Positions 36,274-45,438 of a DNA stretch of 64,000 nt are shown here, in pieces. The position numbers were made by a program, and so were the translations under genes. The notes beneath the pieces are model-generated. The model was not told the DNA's origin. It saw only the letters and a program-made list of their open reading frames with translations, and did no database searches. The stretch covers positions 1 to 64,000 of the forward strand of contig CAKPIA010000007.1 in assembly GCA_934162205.1 (NCBI GenBank), read 5' to 3'. This stretch comes from an uncultured Clostridia bacterium. Lineage in GTDB: Bacteria; Bacillota; Clostridia; TANB77; CAG-508. Numbering within the stretch: the first letter of the stretch is position 1; each line of letters opens with the position of its first letter.

Positions 36274-37086
36274 TTAATTTAATTCTTTCATTGCTAAATT
36301 ATATTGTTCCTCTGTTGGAGCCTTACCATGCCATTCTGCTTTATTTTCCATAAAAGATACTCCTTTACCTTTTATAGTCTTTGCAATTATACATGTTGGT
36401 TTTCCTTTAACATTTTTTGCAACATCAAAAGCATCAATTATTTCTTGAATATTATGTCCATCAATATTTATTATTTGAAAGCCAAAGCCTTTAAACTTTT
36501 CATCTATTGGATATGAACTCATTACTTCTTCTATTGTTCCATCTATTTGCAAATTATTATTATCAACAATAACACATAAATTATCTAGTTTATATTTATT
36601 AGCAGTCATTGCTGCTTCCCAAACTTGTCCTTCTTCTATTTCGCCATCACCTAATAAACAATATACTCTATATTGTTTATTATTCAATTTACCAGCAATT
36701 GCCATACCATTTGCAACAGATAGTCCCTGTCCTAATGAACCTGTTGTCATATCAACACCTGGTACCTTATTCATATCAGGATGTCCTTGTAAATTACTTT
36801 CTAAATTTCTAAAAGTTTTTAATAATTCCTTATCAAAATACCCTCTATTTGCAAGAATGCTATAAAGTGCTGGTGAACAATGTCCTTTTGACAAAACAAA
36901 TCTATCTCTATCTTCCCATTTAGAATTTGTAGGATCTATATTTAGTACATTAAAATATAAGACAGTTAATATATCTGCAATTGATAAAGAACCTCCTGGA
37001 TGACCAGATTCTGCTCTATATACTTCTTCAATTATTCCTCTTCTAACCTCTTTAGATATTTTCTCTAATTCTCTTGTATCTTTCAA
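36274..37086 (-). CDS. Transketolase, N-terminal (TPP-binding) subunit
   Basis: This 270-residue protein has the thiamine-diphosphate half of transketolase: ESGHPGGSLSIADIL, DRFVLSKGHCSPALY, GSLGQGLSVANGMA and the TPP-binding GDGEIEEGQVWEAAMTA...DNNNLQIDG. It is paired with the C-terminal subunit downstream. The start is TTG with AAGGAGGGAG upstream. Confidence 0.94.
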   Translation of the reverse strand: MKDTRELEKISKEVRRGIIEEVYRAESGHPGGSLSIADILTVLYFNVLNIDPTNSKWEDRDRFVLSKGHCSPALYSILANRGYFDKELLKTFRNLESNLQGHPDMNKVPGVDMTTGSLGQGLSVANGMAIAGKLNNKQYRVYCLLGDGEIEEGQVWEAAMTANKYKLDNLCVIVDNNNLQIDGTIEEVMSSYPIDEKFKGFGFQIINIDGHNIQEIIDAFDVAKNVKGKPTCIIAKTIKGKGVSFMENKAEWHGKAPTEEQYNLAMKELN

Positions 37087-37107
37087 AATATCTCCCTCCT
37101 TAGCATT

Positions 37108-37425
37108 TTATATTTGTTTAGAACTTAGTTCAATTATTAAATCCATATTATCATCTTTAGCTGCTTTGTTTTTTCTTATTTTTCCACATTTTTTACATTT
37201 AAATACAATAACATATCCTTTTTTACTATCAATTTCTAAAGTAACTGGTTCCAAATCGCCTTTACAATCTTCTGCTCTATCACCTGGATTTACATCTACA
37301 TGTTTAGAGTGTAAACAATACGGACAATGATTTCTACATGAATATCCTAATTTTGGAACTTTTTTTCCACAATTTTCGCAGATAAATTCCTCATCTATTT
37401 CTGCAAATTTACTATTTTCTAACAT
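37108..37425 (-). CDS. RNHCP-domain zinc-ribbon protein
   Basis: This 105-residue protein has FICENCGKKV, then the SCRNHCPYCLHSKHVD segment that names the RNHCP domain (PF12647), then FKCKKCGKIRKNKAA. Four CxxC-type knuckles suggest two zinc sites. The function is unknown; RNA or DNA binding is plausible. It lies between the transketolase genes and the nucleoside kinase on the same strand. Confidence 0.88.
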   Translation of the reverse strand: MLENSKFAEIDEEFICENCGKKVPKLGYSCRNHCPYCLHSKHVDVNPGDRAEDCKGDLEPVTLEIDSKKGYVIVFKCKKCGKIRKNKAAKDDNMDLIIELSSKQI

Positions 37426-37439
37426 ATTATACCTTCATT

Positions 37440-39080
37440 CTAATCTCCAAAAACACTTCCACCTAAAAATTCACGTAATAATGAATTGGTTGGTACTTTA
37501 TTTTTTGGAATTGATTCAAAATATTTTAACATATTTATTAATCTTTGTGCTTCTGCATATTCAGTATTTGTATTATCTATTTCTTCTAACAATGGCATAA
37601 CATCATCTTTTAATGCTGCTAATTCATAAATTAATGAAGTATTAAATATACTATCAGCTTCTTCTTGAAATGGAAATATATTAGAAGCCTCACCTTTATT
37701 TACTTTATGCCATGTAGCAATAGTATGCTTAGCAGAATATCCTCTAAACTTATTATCTCTTGCTATTCTTCTTATTAATCTTGTATCTGTTGTTGAAATT
37801 CTATTATAATAATCCATTTTTAAAACAGTTAATGCACTTATATAAATTTTATATTTTTGATCTTTTGGAATTTTAATTGTTAATTTATCATTTAAGCAAT
37901 GTATTCCTTCTATAACAAGTACTTCATCTTTTGCTAAAGACATTTTTTTGCCATTATATCTTTTGGTTCCAACAACGAAATCAAATTCTGGCATATCAAT
38001 TTCTTCACCATTTAATAATTTTACTAAATGTTCATTAAATAAGTTTAAATCAATTGCTTCAAGACACTCGAAATCATATTCTCCATTTTCATCTTTAGGA
38101 TTTTGATTTCTTTCTACAAAATAATTATCAACTGAAATTGTAACAGGTTTTAAACCATTTAATCTTAATTGAATACCTAATCTTTTAGCAAATGTAGTCT
38201 TTCCAGAAGATGATGGACCTGCGATTAGTATCATTTTTACTTTTCTATTTTTTACTATATTATCTGCTATTTGTGCAATTTTCTTTTCATGTAATGCTTC
38301 ATCTAGCATTATTATATCTTGAATTCTTTTTTCTTTTATTGCTGTATTTAGTTTGTATACAGTATTTAAATTTAATAATTTGTGTATATCATCATATTCA
38401 TTTAATGCCCATGATAATTTCTTAGTTTCTTGATATTTTGGAAGTATGTTTGGATTTTTTGAACTTGGAAATCTTATTAAAAATCCATCACTATATTTTT
38501 CCATTTCAAATACCTTAGTGCAACTTGTTCTATTTGCAAGAGTTCCATAACAATAATTGAAATAATTCTCACAAAAATACATATATATTTCTTGGTTATT
38601 CTTTAAATCTAATTGTAATCTTCCTCTTGATGTATTTTCTTTTTCGTAAAAATCTTTTGCTTCTTCTCTTGTCATTACGACTTTTTTTATTTCTAAATCT
38701 TTTTCAATTATTTCCTTCATCTTATTTTTTGCTGTTTTAACTATTTCGTCTGTAACTTTCATATTATCTATATCACAAAACATAGCATTATTAAGTTGAT
38801 AATTAACAGTTATTAAAGATTCTGGATAACATTCTTGAAAAGCTTTTCCCATGATATATACAAGTGTTCTTTTATATACTTTCATACCTTCAGCAGAACT
38901 AATATCTATTAATTCTATTGTTCCATCTTCATCTAATTCATCTTGCAAATTTTTGTATTCATTATTAAATTTAGCAGCAATTACTTGATATTCACTATTT
39001 TCTATTTCACTTTTTAATACATCCGAAATCTTTTCATTTTCTTTTAATTCAATTTCTTTATCTTTATATTTTATAATCAT
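37440..39080 (-). CDS. TGS-linked uridine kinase-like nucleoside kinase
   Basis: This 546-residue protein has three parts. Residues about 1-60 are a TGS-like beta-grasp. About 60-240 resemble the second additional (editing-like) domain of threonyl-tRNA synthetase. About 280-480 form a uridine kinase/phosphoribulokinase P-loop domain (ILIAGPSSSGKTTFAKRL, VDNYFVERNQNP, LVIEGIHCLND). Family members are annotated nucleoside kinase; the editing-like half lacks the synthetase core. Substrate and reason for the fusion are unknown. A terminal segment (SLLREFLGGSVFGD) is conserved in the family. Confidence 0.9.
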   Translation of the reverse strand: MIIKYKDKEIELKENEKISDVLKSEIENSEYQVIAAKFNNEYKNLQDELDEDGTIELIDISSAEGMKVYKRTLVYIMGKAFQECYPESLITVNYQLNNAMFCDIDNMKVTDEIVKTAKNKMKEIIEKDLEIKKVVMTREEAKDFYEKENTSRGRLQLDLKNNQEIYMYFCENYFNYCYGTLANRTSCTKVFEMEKYSDGFLIRFPSSKNPNILPKYQETKKLSWALNEYDDIHKLLNLNTVYKLNTAIKEKRIQDIIMLDEALHEKKIAQIADNIVKNRKVKMILIAGPSSSGKTTFAKRLGIQLRLNGLKPVTISVDNYFVERNQNPKDENGEYDFECLEAIDLNLFNEHLVKLLNGEEIDMPEFDFVVGTKRYNGKKMSLAKDEVLVIEGIHCLNDKLTIKIPKDQKYKIYISALTVLKMDYYNRISTTDTRLIRRIARDNKFRGYSAKHTIATWHKVNKGEASNIFPFQEEADSIFNTSLIYELAALKDDVMPLLEEIDNTNTEYAEAQRLINMLKYFESIPKNKVPTNSLLREFLGGSVFGD

Positions 39081-39213
39081 TTTCTTTTCCTCTTTCTTTA
39101 GTTTTTTACATCACTATTTTATATTATAAATAATTATAAGTCAATTTTTAGTTATATTTTTATATTATATGGATATAATTATATTAAATTGACAAGCTAT
39201 AAGGAGGTTTTTA

Positions 39214-39390
39214 ATGGAATTACAAAGAATTAACAATATTTTAAATAATAAAGAAAAATGTGATGTTTTTTATGATGATAGACTTGTGTGGATTCAAGGA
39301 ATAAATGATAATGTGGCTAAAGTTGGATTTGTAGATAATTTTGAAGAACAAAATGTGTTTATAAAAGATTTATATGAAAAAAATTTATAG
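39214..39390 (+). CDS. sspH: H-type small acid-soluble spore protein
   Basis: This 58-residue protein has the SspH layout (PF08141): MELQRINNIL at the start, the central DVFYDDRLVWIQGI (compare V-T-Y-N-G-x-P-V-W-I) and a terminal VFIKDLYE. Its length equals that of Bacillus SspH (59). Such proteins are packed into the spore core and are degraded during germination. AAGGAGG lies 7 bases upstream of the ATG. The gene is divergent from the nucleoside kinase, stands alone and is followed by the inverted-repeat element. A forespore promoter would be expected, but no confident sigma-G site was found. This is one of three genes in the window that indicate endospore formation. Confidence 0.8.
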   Translation: MELQRINNILNNKEKCDVFYDDRLVWIQGINDNVAKVGFVDNFEEQNVFIKDLYEKNL

Positions 39391-39403
39391 TTGATATTCA
39401 TTT

Positions 39404-39537
39404 AAGCTTCTATATATTGTTTTTTATGCCTTGTTGTCGCAGCCCTCGGAATCCTTCGGGAAGGCTGCTCCATTCGCCCTTCGCTTACGCTTCGGTTGAT
39501 CGCTACGCGGCTATTACAAAACAATATATAGAAGCTT
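39404..39537. repeat. G+C-rich core flanked by a perfect 20-base inverted repeat
   Basis: AAGCTTCTATATATTGTTTT (39404-39423) is the exact reverse complement of 39518-39537. The 94-base core between them is clearly richer in G+C than the flanking chromosome. It contains its own partial palindromes (GCAGCC...GGCTGC, TTCGCTTACGCTTCGG). No ORF is present. It may be a MITE-like element, or the sspH terminator with a GC-rich sequence inserted in its loop. No target-site duplication is obvious. Confidence 0.7.
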
Positions 39538-39578
39538 CATAATATATGCAAATTTTTTGCATTTATCTATTTTATATT

Positions 39579-39609
39579 AAAGAAGTGGTCTTATTCAGAC
39601 CACTTCTTT
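39579..39609 (-). terminator. Hairpin at the stop of the 84-residue hypothetical protein
   Basis: Stem AAAGAAGTGGTCT / AGACCACTTCTTT has the stop codon in its loop. The T run after it on the minus strand is short. Confidence 0.55.
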
Positions 39610-39845
39610 AAGAAATTTTGCAATTCCATAATTCCAATAACAAACGGAGTTTGCTTAGAATTATTTATTAGAATTAGATAATCTAAAAACTTTTTTAGTT
39701 CATCAAATCCTTCAGGAGATAGATTATCAAACTCTCCTGAGCAAATTAATTGTCCTCTTTCGTCATAAAAAAATGCTTTAGTTTTATCACCTTTACCCTT
39801 TTCTATAACTCTAAAGAGTCTGTAATTTGTTGGAGCAATTATCAT
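39591..39845 (-). CDS. Small hypothetical protein
   Basis: This 84-residue protein (MIIAPTNYRLFRVIEKGKGD...FLKKWSE) has no recognised domain. Predicted strands (YRLFRVIEK, KAFFYDERGQLICSGEF) are followed by helices, consistent with a small globular cytoplasmic protein. ATG at 39845 is chosen because AAGGAGG lies 6 bases upstream; a longer reading from TTG at 39863 would place that site inside the gene. It stands alone downstream of glyS with a terminator hairpin at its stop. Confidence 0.65.
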   Translation of the reverse strand: MIIAPTNYRLFRVIEKGKGDKTKAFFYDERGQLICSGEFDNLSPEGFDELKKFLDYLILINNSKQTPFVIGIMELQNFLKKWSE

Positions 39846-39919
39846 AATCATCCTCCTTGACAATAATTTATATGTTTTATTTTACCATATAAATTATTAA
39901 AAGTCTAGCAAATGATTAA

Positions 39920-41302
39920 TTAGAATTCTATTCTTTCATTTATCCATTTTTCTAATTCATCAATATTTAATCTTATTTGTTCCATTGTATCTCTATCTCT
40001 TATTGTTACACAATTATCTTCTAATGTATCAAAATCAACAGTTACACAATATGGTGTTCCTATTTCATCTTCTCTTCTGTAACGTTTTCCTATACTTCCA
40101 GCTTCATCATAATCACACATAAATTTCTTAGAAAGTTTTGAATATACTTCTTCTGCTTTTTCTGATAATTTTTTAGAAAGTGGTAATACAGCAACTTTAT
40201 ATGGTGCTAGTGCTGGATGTAAATGTAAAACTGTTCTTACATCACCTTCTGAAATTTCTTCTTCATCATATGCATTACATAAAAATGCTAATGCAACTCT
40301 ATCTGCACCTAAAGATGGTTCTATAACATATGGTATATATTTTTCGTTTGTTTCTGGATCTTGGTATGTTAAATCTTGTTTAGAATGTTCCATATGTTGT
40401 GTTAAATCGTAATTTGTTCTATCAGCAATTCCCCATAATTCTCCCCATCCAAATGGGAATGCAAATTCTATATCTGTTGTTGCAGCACTATAAAATACTA
40501 ATTCTTCTGGCGAATGATCTCTTAAACGAATATTTTCTTCTTTCATTCCTAAATCTAGTAACCAATTTTTACAATAATCTTTCCAATATTTATGCCATTC
40601 TAAATCAGTTCCTGGTTTACAGAAGAATTCCAATTCCATCTGTTCAAATTCTCTTGTTCTAAATGTAAAGTTTCCAGGTGTTATTTCATTTCTAAATGCT
40701 TTTCCTATTTGAGCTATACCCATTGGCATTTTCTTTCTTGATGTTCTTAGAACATTTTTAAAATCAACAAATATACCCTGAGCTGTTTCTGGTCTTAAAT
40801 ATAACTCAGATGTTTTATCTTCTGTAACTCCTTGAAATGTTTTAAACATTAAATTAAATTTTCTTATGTCTGTAAAATTTGTTTTTCCACATTTTGGACA
40901 AGGAATTTTGTTTTCATTTATAAAATTAATTAATTCTTCTGATGTCATACCATCTGCTATCATATCTTTTCCTTGATCATGTGCCCATTCTTCAATTAAT
41001 TTATCTGCTCTATGTCTTGTTTTACATTCCTTACAATCTATTAATGGATCTGAAAATCCACCAACATGCCCTGATGCTACCCAAGTTTCTGGATTCATTA
41101 TAATTGCAGCATCTAATCCTACTATATCTTTTTGTTCTTGAATAAATTTTTTTCTCCATAAATTTTTAATATTATTTTTTAATTCATTTCCTAAAGGTCC
41201 ATAATCCCAAGAATTAGCTAATCCTCCATATATCTCAGATCCTGGATATATATACCCCCTATTCTTACAAAGTGAAACTAAAGTGTCCATTGATTTTAAC
41301 AT
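39920..41302 (-). CDS. glyS: Glycyl-tRNA synthetase (single-chain class II)
   Basis: This 460-residue protein is the alpha2-type enzyme that charges tRNA-Gly. Hallmarks are [21 protein letters not shown] at the start, the zinc-like pairs CKEC and CPKC, motif 2 [19 protein letters not shown] and motif 3 [14 protein letters not shown]. The C-terminal anticodon-binding domain ([20 protein letters not shown]) is complete. A T-box leader and strong promoter lie upstream, so expression should respond to uncharged tRNA-Gly. Confidence 0.96.
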   Translation of the reverse strand: MLKSMDTLVSLCKNRGYIYPGSEIYGGLANSWDYGPLGNELKNNIKNLWRKKFIQEQKDIVGLDAAIIMNPETWVASGHVGGFSDPLIDCKECKTRHRADKLIEEWAHDQGKDMIADGMTSEELINFINENKIPCPKCGKTNFTDIRKFNLMFKTFQGVTEDKTSELYLRPETAQGIFVDFKNVLRTSRKKMPMGIAQIGKAFRNEITPGNFTFRTREFEQMELEFFCKPGTDLEWHKYWKDYCKNWLLDLGMKEENIRLRDHSPEELVFYSAATTDIEFAFPFGWGELWGIADRTNYDLTQHMEHSKQDLTYQDPETNEKYIPYVIEPSLGADRVALAFLCNAYDEEEISEGDVRTVLHLHPALAPYKVAVLPLSKKLSEKAEEVYSKLSKKFMCDYDEAGSIGKRYRREDEIGTPYCVTVDFDTLEDNCVTIRDRDTMEQIRLNIDELEKWINERIEF

Positions 41303-41394
41303 AAAAATTCCTCCTTTTTTGTTTTATGAAATTTCCTGTGCAAAGTATTTATATTATAAAAAGTTTAAAAAACTTTACTATAATAATCAAAAAA

Positions 41395-41600
41395 ACTTTC
41401 ATACCTAGCACTTTTGCTAGGGACGAAAGTTTTATTTCCGCGTTTCCACCCTAATTCTTAGTTTTAAAAAAACTAAGCACCTCAATTTAAATGTTGCTCC
41501 AAAGCTCCCCATACTAATTTATTACTGGTATTTCACCATCACCAGTTCTCTAAAAATAAATTTAATAGTATTTTTTCTTCTTCTACGCAACTTATATTTA
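41395..41600 (-). promoter_or_regulatory. T-box riboswitch of glyS
   Basis: On the minus strand the elements appear in order: the AGAGA bulge and distal-loop-like GATGGTG; then CTTTGGAGC on the 3' side of stem I; then the antiterminator motif GGGTGGAAACGCGG; then a terminator stem (AACTTTCGTCCCTAGC / GCTAGGTATGAAAGTT) with a T run. Glycine codons (GGG and overlapping GGA) lie just before CTTTGGAGC, but the exact specifier is not assigned. It ends about 93 bases before the glyS start. Confidence 0.9.
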
Positions 41601-41606
41601 GCATAT

Positions 41607-41635
41607 ATTTTATTATCTTTACTCAGAAATGTCAA
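41607..41635 (-). promoter_or_regulatory. Sigma-A promoter of the glyS T-box transcript
   Basis: Minus strand: TTGACA, 17 bases, TAAAAT. Confidence 0.85.
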
Positions 41636-41653
41636 TATTTTTTACAAAAATTA

Positions 41654-41682
41654 TTGCCAAACTAAAAAATATATGCTAATAT
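41654..41682 (+). promoter_or_regulatory. Sigma-A promoter of tRNA-Trp
   Basis: TTGCCA, 17 bases and TAATAT lie about 22 bases before the tRNA. It is divergent from the glyS promoter, with only 18 bases between the two -35 boxes. Confidence 0.7.
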
Positions 41683-41704
41683 ATTTATGTTGTTAAAATT
41701 TTAT

Positions 41705-41779
41705 AGGGGTATAGTGTCAATGGTAGCACATCGGTCTCCAAAACCGCCTGTGAGGGTTCGAGTCCTTCTACCCCTGCCA
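41705..41779 (+). tRNA. tRNA-Trp (anticodon CCA)
   Basis: Acceptor stem AGGGGTA/TACCCCT, discriminator G and an encoded CCA are present. Anticodon loop CTCCAAA gives CCA, which decodes UGG. The T-arm is GAGGG TTCGAGT CCTTC. All stems pair. Confidence 0.95.
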
Positions 41780-41861
41780 GCAATCATTTTTACAAAAGGG
41801 GTTATCTTTTAGATAATCTCTTTTCTTATTCATATTTATATCTATATTTTTAGTTTTTGAG

Positions 41862-42452
41862 GTGATATTTATTCAAAAAATTTTTATTTCTATTATTGTT
41901 TTTTCAATAATTATTTGTATCTTTTTTATTCCTATTTTTAATAATAGTGAATCTTTTAATTTAAACGAATTTAATCAAATAATTAATTTTGAATCCACAG
42001 ATGGTTTTCTTTGGCCAGCTCCTGGTTACACTCGAATTAATTCATATTTTGGTAAAAGAAATGCTCCTACTTCTGGTGCTTCTACTATTCATAAAGGAAT
42101 TGATATTGGTGCTCCACAGGGGAGTAAATTTATTGCAGTAACAGACGCAGATGTTACATTTACAGGATTTCTAGGTGGTGGTGGTTATACTATTACAATT
42201 ACTACTGGAAATATGAAAATTTCTTATTGTCATTGTTCACCAAATTATATTGTAAGAGTTGGTGATAAAGTAAAAAAAGGACAAATTATAGGTGAAGTTG
42301 GTCCAAAAAATGTATATGGAGTTCCTGGAAATACTTATAAAGATTCAAATGGGAATCCCACAAATGGAGCAACTACTGGTCCACACCTTCATTTTGGAAT
42401 TAGAGTTAATAATAACTATGTGAATCCTTTAAATTATTATCAAAAACAATAA
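41862..42452 (+). CDS. Secreted M23 metallopeptidase
   Basis: This protein of about 196 residues has an N-terminal hydrophobic signal or anchor (FISIIVFSIIICIFFIP) and one M23/LytM domain. Zinc motifs are HKGIDIGAP (HxxxD) and GPHLHFGIRV (HxH), so it should be active on peptidoglycan cross-links. It lacks the coiled coil of the two FtsEX-linked copies. The start is unclear: GTG at 41862 lies inside a strong SD (GAGGTGAT), while an in-frame ATT at 41871 has ideal spacing; no other start codon fits before the signal peptide. It may be co-transcribed with tRNA-Trp, as no promoter of its own was found. Confidence 0.9.
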   Translation: MIFIQKIFISIIVFSIIICIFFIPIFNNSESFNLNEFNQIINFESTDGFLWPAPGYTRINSYFGKRNAPTSGASTIHKGIDIGAPQGSKFIAVTDADVTFTGFLGGGGYTITITTGNMKISYCHCSPNYIVRVGDKVKKGQIIGEVGPKNVYGVPGNTYKDSNGNPTNGATTGPHLHFGIRVNNNYVNPLNYYQKQ

Positions 42453-42480
42453 AAGTGCTATTTTTACAATAGCACTTTTA
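42451..42480. terminator. Bidirectional terminator between the M23 and CD1247-like genes
   Basis: Stem AAAAGTGCTATT / AATAGCACTTTT with T-rich ends on both strands. Confidence 0.85.
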
Positions 42481-42487
42481 AACTTAA

Positions 42488-42958
42488 TTACATATCATCG
42501 TCTTCATCTTCGTCAATTACTGGTCCACATCCATGACAATGTGAACATCCTCCTGCAGAACATCCATCTTCTTCATCTGTCCAATCTAATTCTATAATAT
42601 TATTACAATTTGGACATTTTACTTCTGTTCTTTCGTCATCTTCATCTACAACAAATTCTGCATCACAGTATGGACAAACTATTTCAAAATCAAATCCTTC
42701 ATCAGAATAAATATCTTTTTCTATATTATCTATAATTTGTTCCATTTTTCCCATTTTTGCTTCTAACTGTTGTTGTGTTTGCATAATTTGATTCATTTTT
42801 TCTTCTTTTACATTTATTACTTTTTCCATTTCATCAAGAATTGCTTCGAATAAATGTGGCATTTTTTCTTGAATATATTCTAAATCTTTTTTGTTTTGAA
42901 TATTTTTTTCTAAGTCTGTCATAAATTTATTCATTTCTTTTTTTAAGTCTGATATCAT
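42488..42958 (-). CDS. CD1247 N-terminal-domain protein with zinc ribbon
   Basis: This 156-residue protein has a helical N-terminal half (about 1-85, MISDLKKEMNKFMTDLEKN, coiled-coil-like), a zinc ribbon (VCPYCDAEF...VKCPNCNNIIEL) and a Cys/His-rich tail (CSAGGCSHCHGCG) followed by an acidic end. It matches clostridial proteins named after CD1247 of C. difficile, whose function is unknown. The place directly downstream of efp is usual for this family. Confidence 0.85.
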   Translation of the reverse strand: MISDLKKEMNKFMTDLEKNIQNKKDLEYIQEKMPHLFEAILDEMEKVINVKEEKMNQIMQTQQQLEAKMGKMEQIIDNIEKDIYSDEGFDFEIVCPYCDAEFVVDEDDERTEVKCPNCNNIIELDWTDEEDGCSAGGCSHCHGCGPVIDEDEDDDM

Positions 42959-42970
42959 ATTATCACCTTT

Positions 42971-43537
42971 CTAAACTCTTTCCATGTATTCACATGTTCT
43001 TGTATCAATTCTTAATACATCACCAATGTTTATAAACATAGGAACTTGTAATTCTAATCCTGTTTCTAATGTTGCAGGTTTTCCAGATGTTGTTGTTGTA
43101 TTTCCTGCAAATCCTGGTTCTGTATATGTAACTTCTAATTCAACAAATGTTGGTGGTTCTACTGCAAATACTTTTCCTTTAAAAGAAAGTATTGTAACTT
43201 CTGTATTTTCTTTTAAATATTTTAAACAATCACCTAATTGTTCTTCATTTAATGGTGTTTGTTCATATGTTGTATTATCCATAAAATAATATAATCCACC
43301 ATCATTATATAAGTATTGCATTACTTGTTTTTCTATTTCTGCTCCTGGGAATTTGTCTGATGGGTTAAAAGTTTTTTCTAAAACTGCCCCTGTTATTACA
43401 TTTTTTAATTTTGTTCTAACAAATGCTGCTCCTTTTCCTGGTTTTACGTGTTGAAATTCAACTACTCTATAAACATTTCCATCCATTTCAAATGTTGTTC
43501 CATTTCTAAAATCTCCTGCTGAATATACTGCTGCCAT
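42971..43537 (-). CDS. efp: Elongation factor P
   Basis: This 188-residue protein has the three-barrel EF-P layout and length. The N-terminal KOW-like domain carries [15 protein letters not shown], with the modifiable Lys in the KPGKG loop. The C-terminal OB domain ends with the signature TASGKPA-like segment ([18 protein letters not shown]) and [20 protein letters not shown]. It relieves ribosome stalling at polyproline. It lies between the M24 peptidase gene and the CD1247-like gene. Confidence 0.97.
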   Translation of the reverse strand: MAAVYSAGDFRNGTTFEMDGNVYRVVEFQHVKPGKGAAFVRTKLKNVITGAVLEKTFNPSDKFPGAEIEKQVMQYLYNDGGLYYFMDNTTYEQTPLNEEQLGDCLKYLKENTEVTILSFKGKVFAVEPPTFVELEVTYTEPGFAGNTTTTSGKPATLETGLELQVPMFINIGDVLRIDTRTCEYMERV

Positions 43538-43611
43538 ATTATTACCCCTTTCAAAATTTATTTAAACTTTATTTATTTTACACTATTTTTCTACTAAAAT
43601 CAATACTTACA

Positions 43612-44670
43612 TTATATTATAATATAATTTTTCTCAGATTTTGTTAAATTTATACAACCAAATTTTGTTATTAATACTGTATCTTCTATTCTTACACCGA
43701 ATTTTCCTGGTAAATATATTCCAGGTTCATCTGTTACAACCATATTTTCTTTTAATTGATTATCATTTCTATAACTTATAAATGGTCTTTCGTGTATTTC
43801 TAATCCAACTCCATGTCCTAAACTATGAATCAAATCAAAATTATGCAATCTAAAATCATTTTCAACCATTTTAGTTAATAATCTTATATTTTCTCCGTCT
43901 TTCATTTGATCCAATGTTTGAGTTTGATTTTTTAAAACTAAATCATAAACTGGTTTTACATATTCTGGTACACTTCCTACAAATATTGTTCTTGTCATAT
44001 CTGAGCAATATCCATTATATTTGCATCCCATATCAATTGTAATTATATCTTGCTCTAGTATTTTTCTATCTGTAGGTACTGCATGTGGTTTAGATGAATT
44101 TTCTCCAGATGCTACTATTGTATCAAAAGATAATCCATCTGAATTAGTATTGTAGAATTCATCAATTTCTTTTGCTATTTGTTTTTCTGTCATACCTGGT
44201 TTTATAAAATCTAACAAATGTGAAAAACATTTATCTGTAATTTCGCATGCTGTTGTTATATTTTTTATTTCATCATCATCTTTTATTGCTCTTTGTTTTT
44301 CTATAATATTTTCTGTTTCTACAAAATTATTTATTTTAAATTTATGCATATACTCTTTATACTTTGCATATGTAACATAGTTTTCCTCAAAACCAACATT
44401 TTCACAAAACATAAAGAAATTTTCATAATCATCTTTTGAAACATCTGTTATATTATAAACTATTATTTCATCTTCTATTGTTAATATACTATGAACTGCT
44501 TCTACATATCTTCCATCTGTAATATATACATTTTCTTTTCTTGTTACTAATAATATTCCTTCTGCATCTATGTTTGTCAAATATTTTATATTTATAGGAT
44601 TAGAAACTATTATTCCTTGTAAATCTAAACTTGCCATTATATTTCTAAGCCATTGTATTTTTTGATTCAT
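43612..44670 (-). CDS. Xaa-Pro aminopeptidase-like M24 peptidase
   Basis: This 352-residue protein has a creatinase-like N-domain and a pita-bread M24 catalytic domain. Metal ligands appear in ITIDMGCKYNGYCSDMTRT (two Asp), LGHGVGLEIHERP (His), VTDEPGIYLPGKF (Glu) and GVRIEDTVL (Glu). It removes N-terminal residues preceding proline. The adjacency to efp is a conserved Firmicute arrangement. Confidence 0.94.
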   Translation of the reverse strand: MNQKIQWLRNIMASLDLQGIIVSNPINIKYLTNIDAEGILLVTRKENVYITDGRYVEAVHSILTIEDEIIVYNITDVSKDDYENFFMFCENVGFEENYVTYAKYKEYMHKFKINNFVETENIIEKQRAIKDDDEIKNITTACEITDKCFSHLLDFIKPGMTEKQIAKEIDEFYNTNSDGLSFDTIVASGENSSKPHAVPTDRKILEQDIITIDMGCKYNGYCSDMTRTIFVGSVPEYVKPVYDLVLKNQTQTLDQMKDGENIRLLTKMVENDFRLHNFDLIHSLGHGVGLEIHERPFISYRNDNQLKENMVVTDEPGIYLPGKFGVRIEDTVLITKFGCINLTKSEKNYIII

Positions 44671-44684
44671 ATATTACACCTCTT

Positions 44685-45437
44685 TTATCCTTTATATAAT
44701 CCCAATGTAAATATTTTCATTAATATTACTAATATTGTGTTATATGGTACAAACATCGCTATAAATGTACTTAAGACTATAAATGGTCCAAATGGTATGT
44801 ACTCATCAGATTTTTTTATTCTTGTAACTAATAATATTATACTTAAAATTGCTCCTATTAAAAATGACATTAACGCTATAATTATTATTTCAGAAAGTCC
44901 AAACCACAATCCTAAACATCCCATTAATTTAACATCACCAAATCCCATTGCTTCTTTTCCATAGACTAATCCTCCAAGTAATGTAATTAATAAAAATATT
45001 CCTGCTCCTGCAACCATTCCTAATATCATATTTATTGAAATTGCAATATTAGATAATCCATATATAAATGCAAATACTAATCCAATTTCAAACATTGTTA
45101 GTGTTAATCTATTTGGTATTATTTGATGCTTGTAATCTATAACAAATATTGATAATAATATTGGAGTTAATATGTAATATTTTATTAAATCTAGATTTGC
45201 AATAAATGTATCTTTTATTCCAAAAATATATAATATAACAACATATAATATTGCATTAATTAACATCATTAAATAATTTAATTTGTAATCTCTTTTATAC
45301 TCCTTAAATATTTCTTTAGAAAAAACTTTCTTGTAATCCGGTAGGCGCTTTATCATCCAGTCAACAAATTGTCCCATTAATAATCCCAATATTATTGCAA
45401 ATACATACCAATATATGTGTACATCATTAAAATACAT
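44685..45437 (-). CDS. Prepilin peptidase (A24, type IV leader peptidase)
   Basis: This 250-residue membrane protein has seven or eight hydrophobic segments and the two catalytic aspartates of the GxGD family: Asp in FVIDYKHQIIPN and in MGFGDVKLMG. The usual N-terminal PILSY-type start is absent (YWYVFAIILGLLMGQFVDW), as are the zinc-binding Cys pairs, so N-methyltransferase activity cannot be assumed. It would cleave prepilin-like leaders at the inner face of the membrane. Three prepilin-tagged proteins lie in this window but no assembly ATPase. The gene sits between an M24 peptidase and YqeG. Confidence 0.88.
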   Translation of the reverse strand: MYFNDVHIYWYVFAIILGLLMGQFVDWMIKRLPDYKKVFSKEIFKEYKRDYKLNYLMMLINAILYVVILYIFGIKDTFIANLDLIKYYILTPILLSIFVIDYKHQIIPNRLTLTMFEIGLVFAFIYGLSNIAISINMILGMVAGAGIFLLITLLGGLVYGKEAMGFGDVKLMGCLGLWFGLSEIIIIALMSFLIGAILSIILLVTRIKKSDEYIPFGPFIVLSTFIAMFVPYNTILVILMKIFTLGLYKG

Positions 45438-45438
45438 T

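Noticed and set aside
39110..39213. A sigma-G promoter for sspH
   Set aside because: The AT-rich sequence offers several partial matches, but none has both boxes with correct spacing.
39404..39537. A CRISPR-like or IS element reading of the GC-rich repeat
   Set aside because: There is only one inverted pair, no repeated spacers and no transposase ORF in the core.
41395..41600. A glycine (gcvT-type) riboswitch upstream of glyS
   Set aside because: The GGGTGGAAACGCGG motif and downstream terminator are those of a T-box, and no tandem glycine aptamer core is seen.
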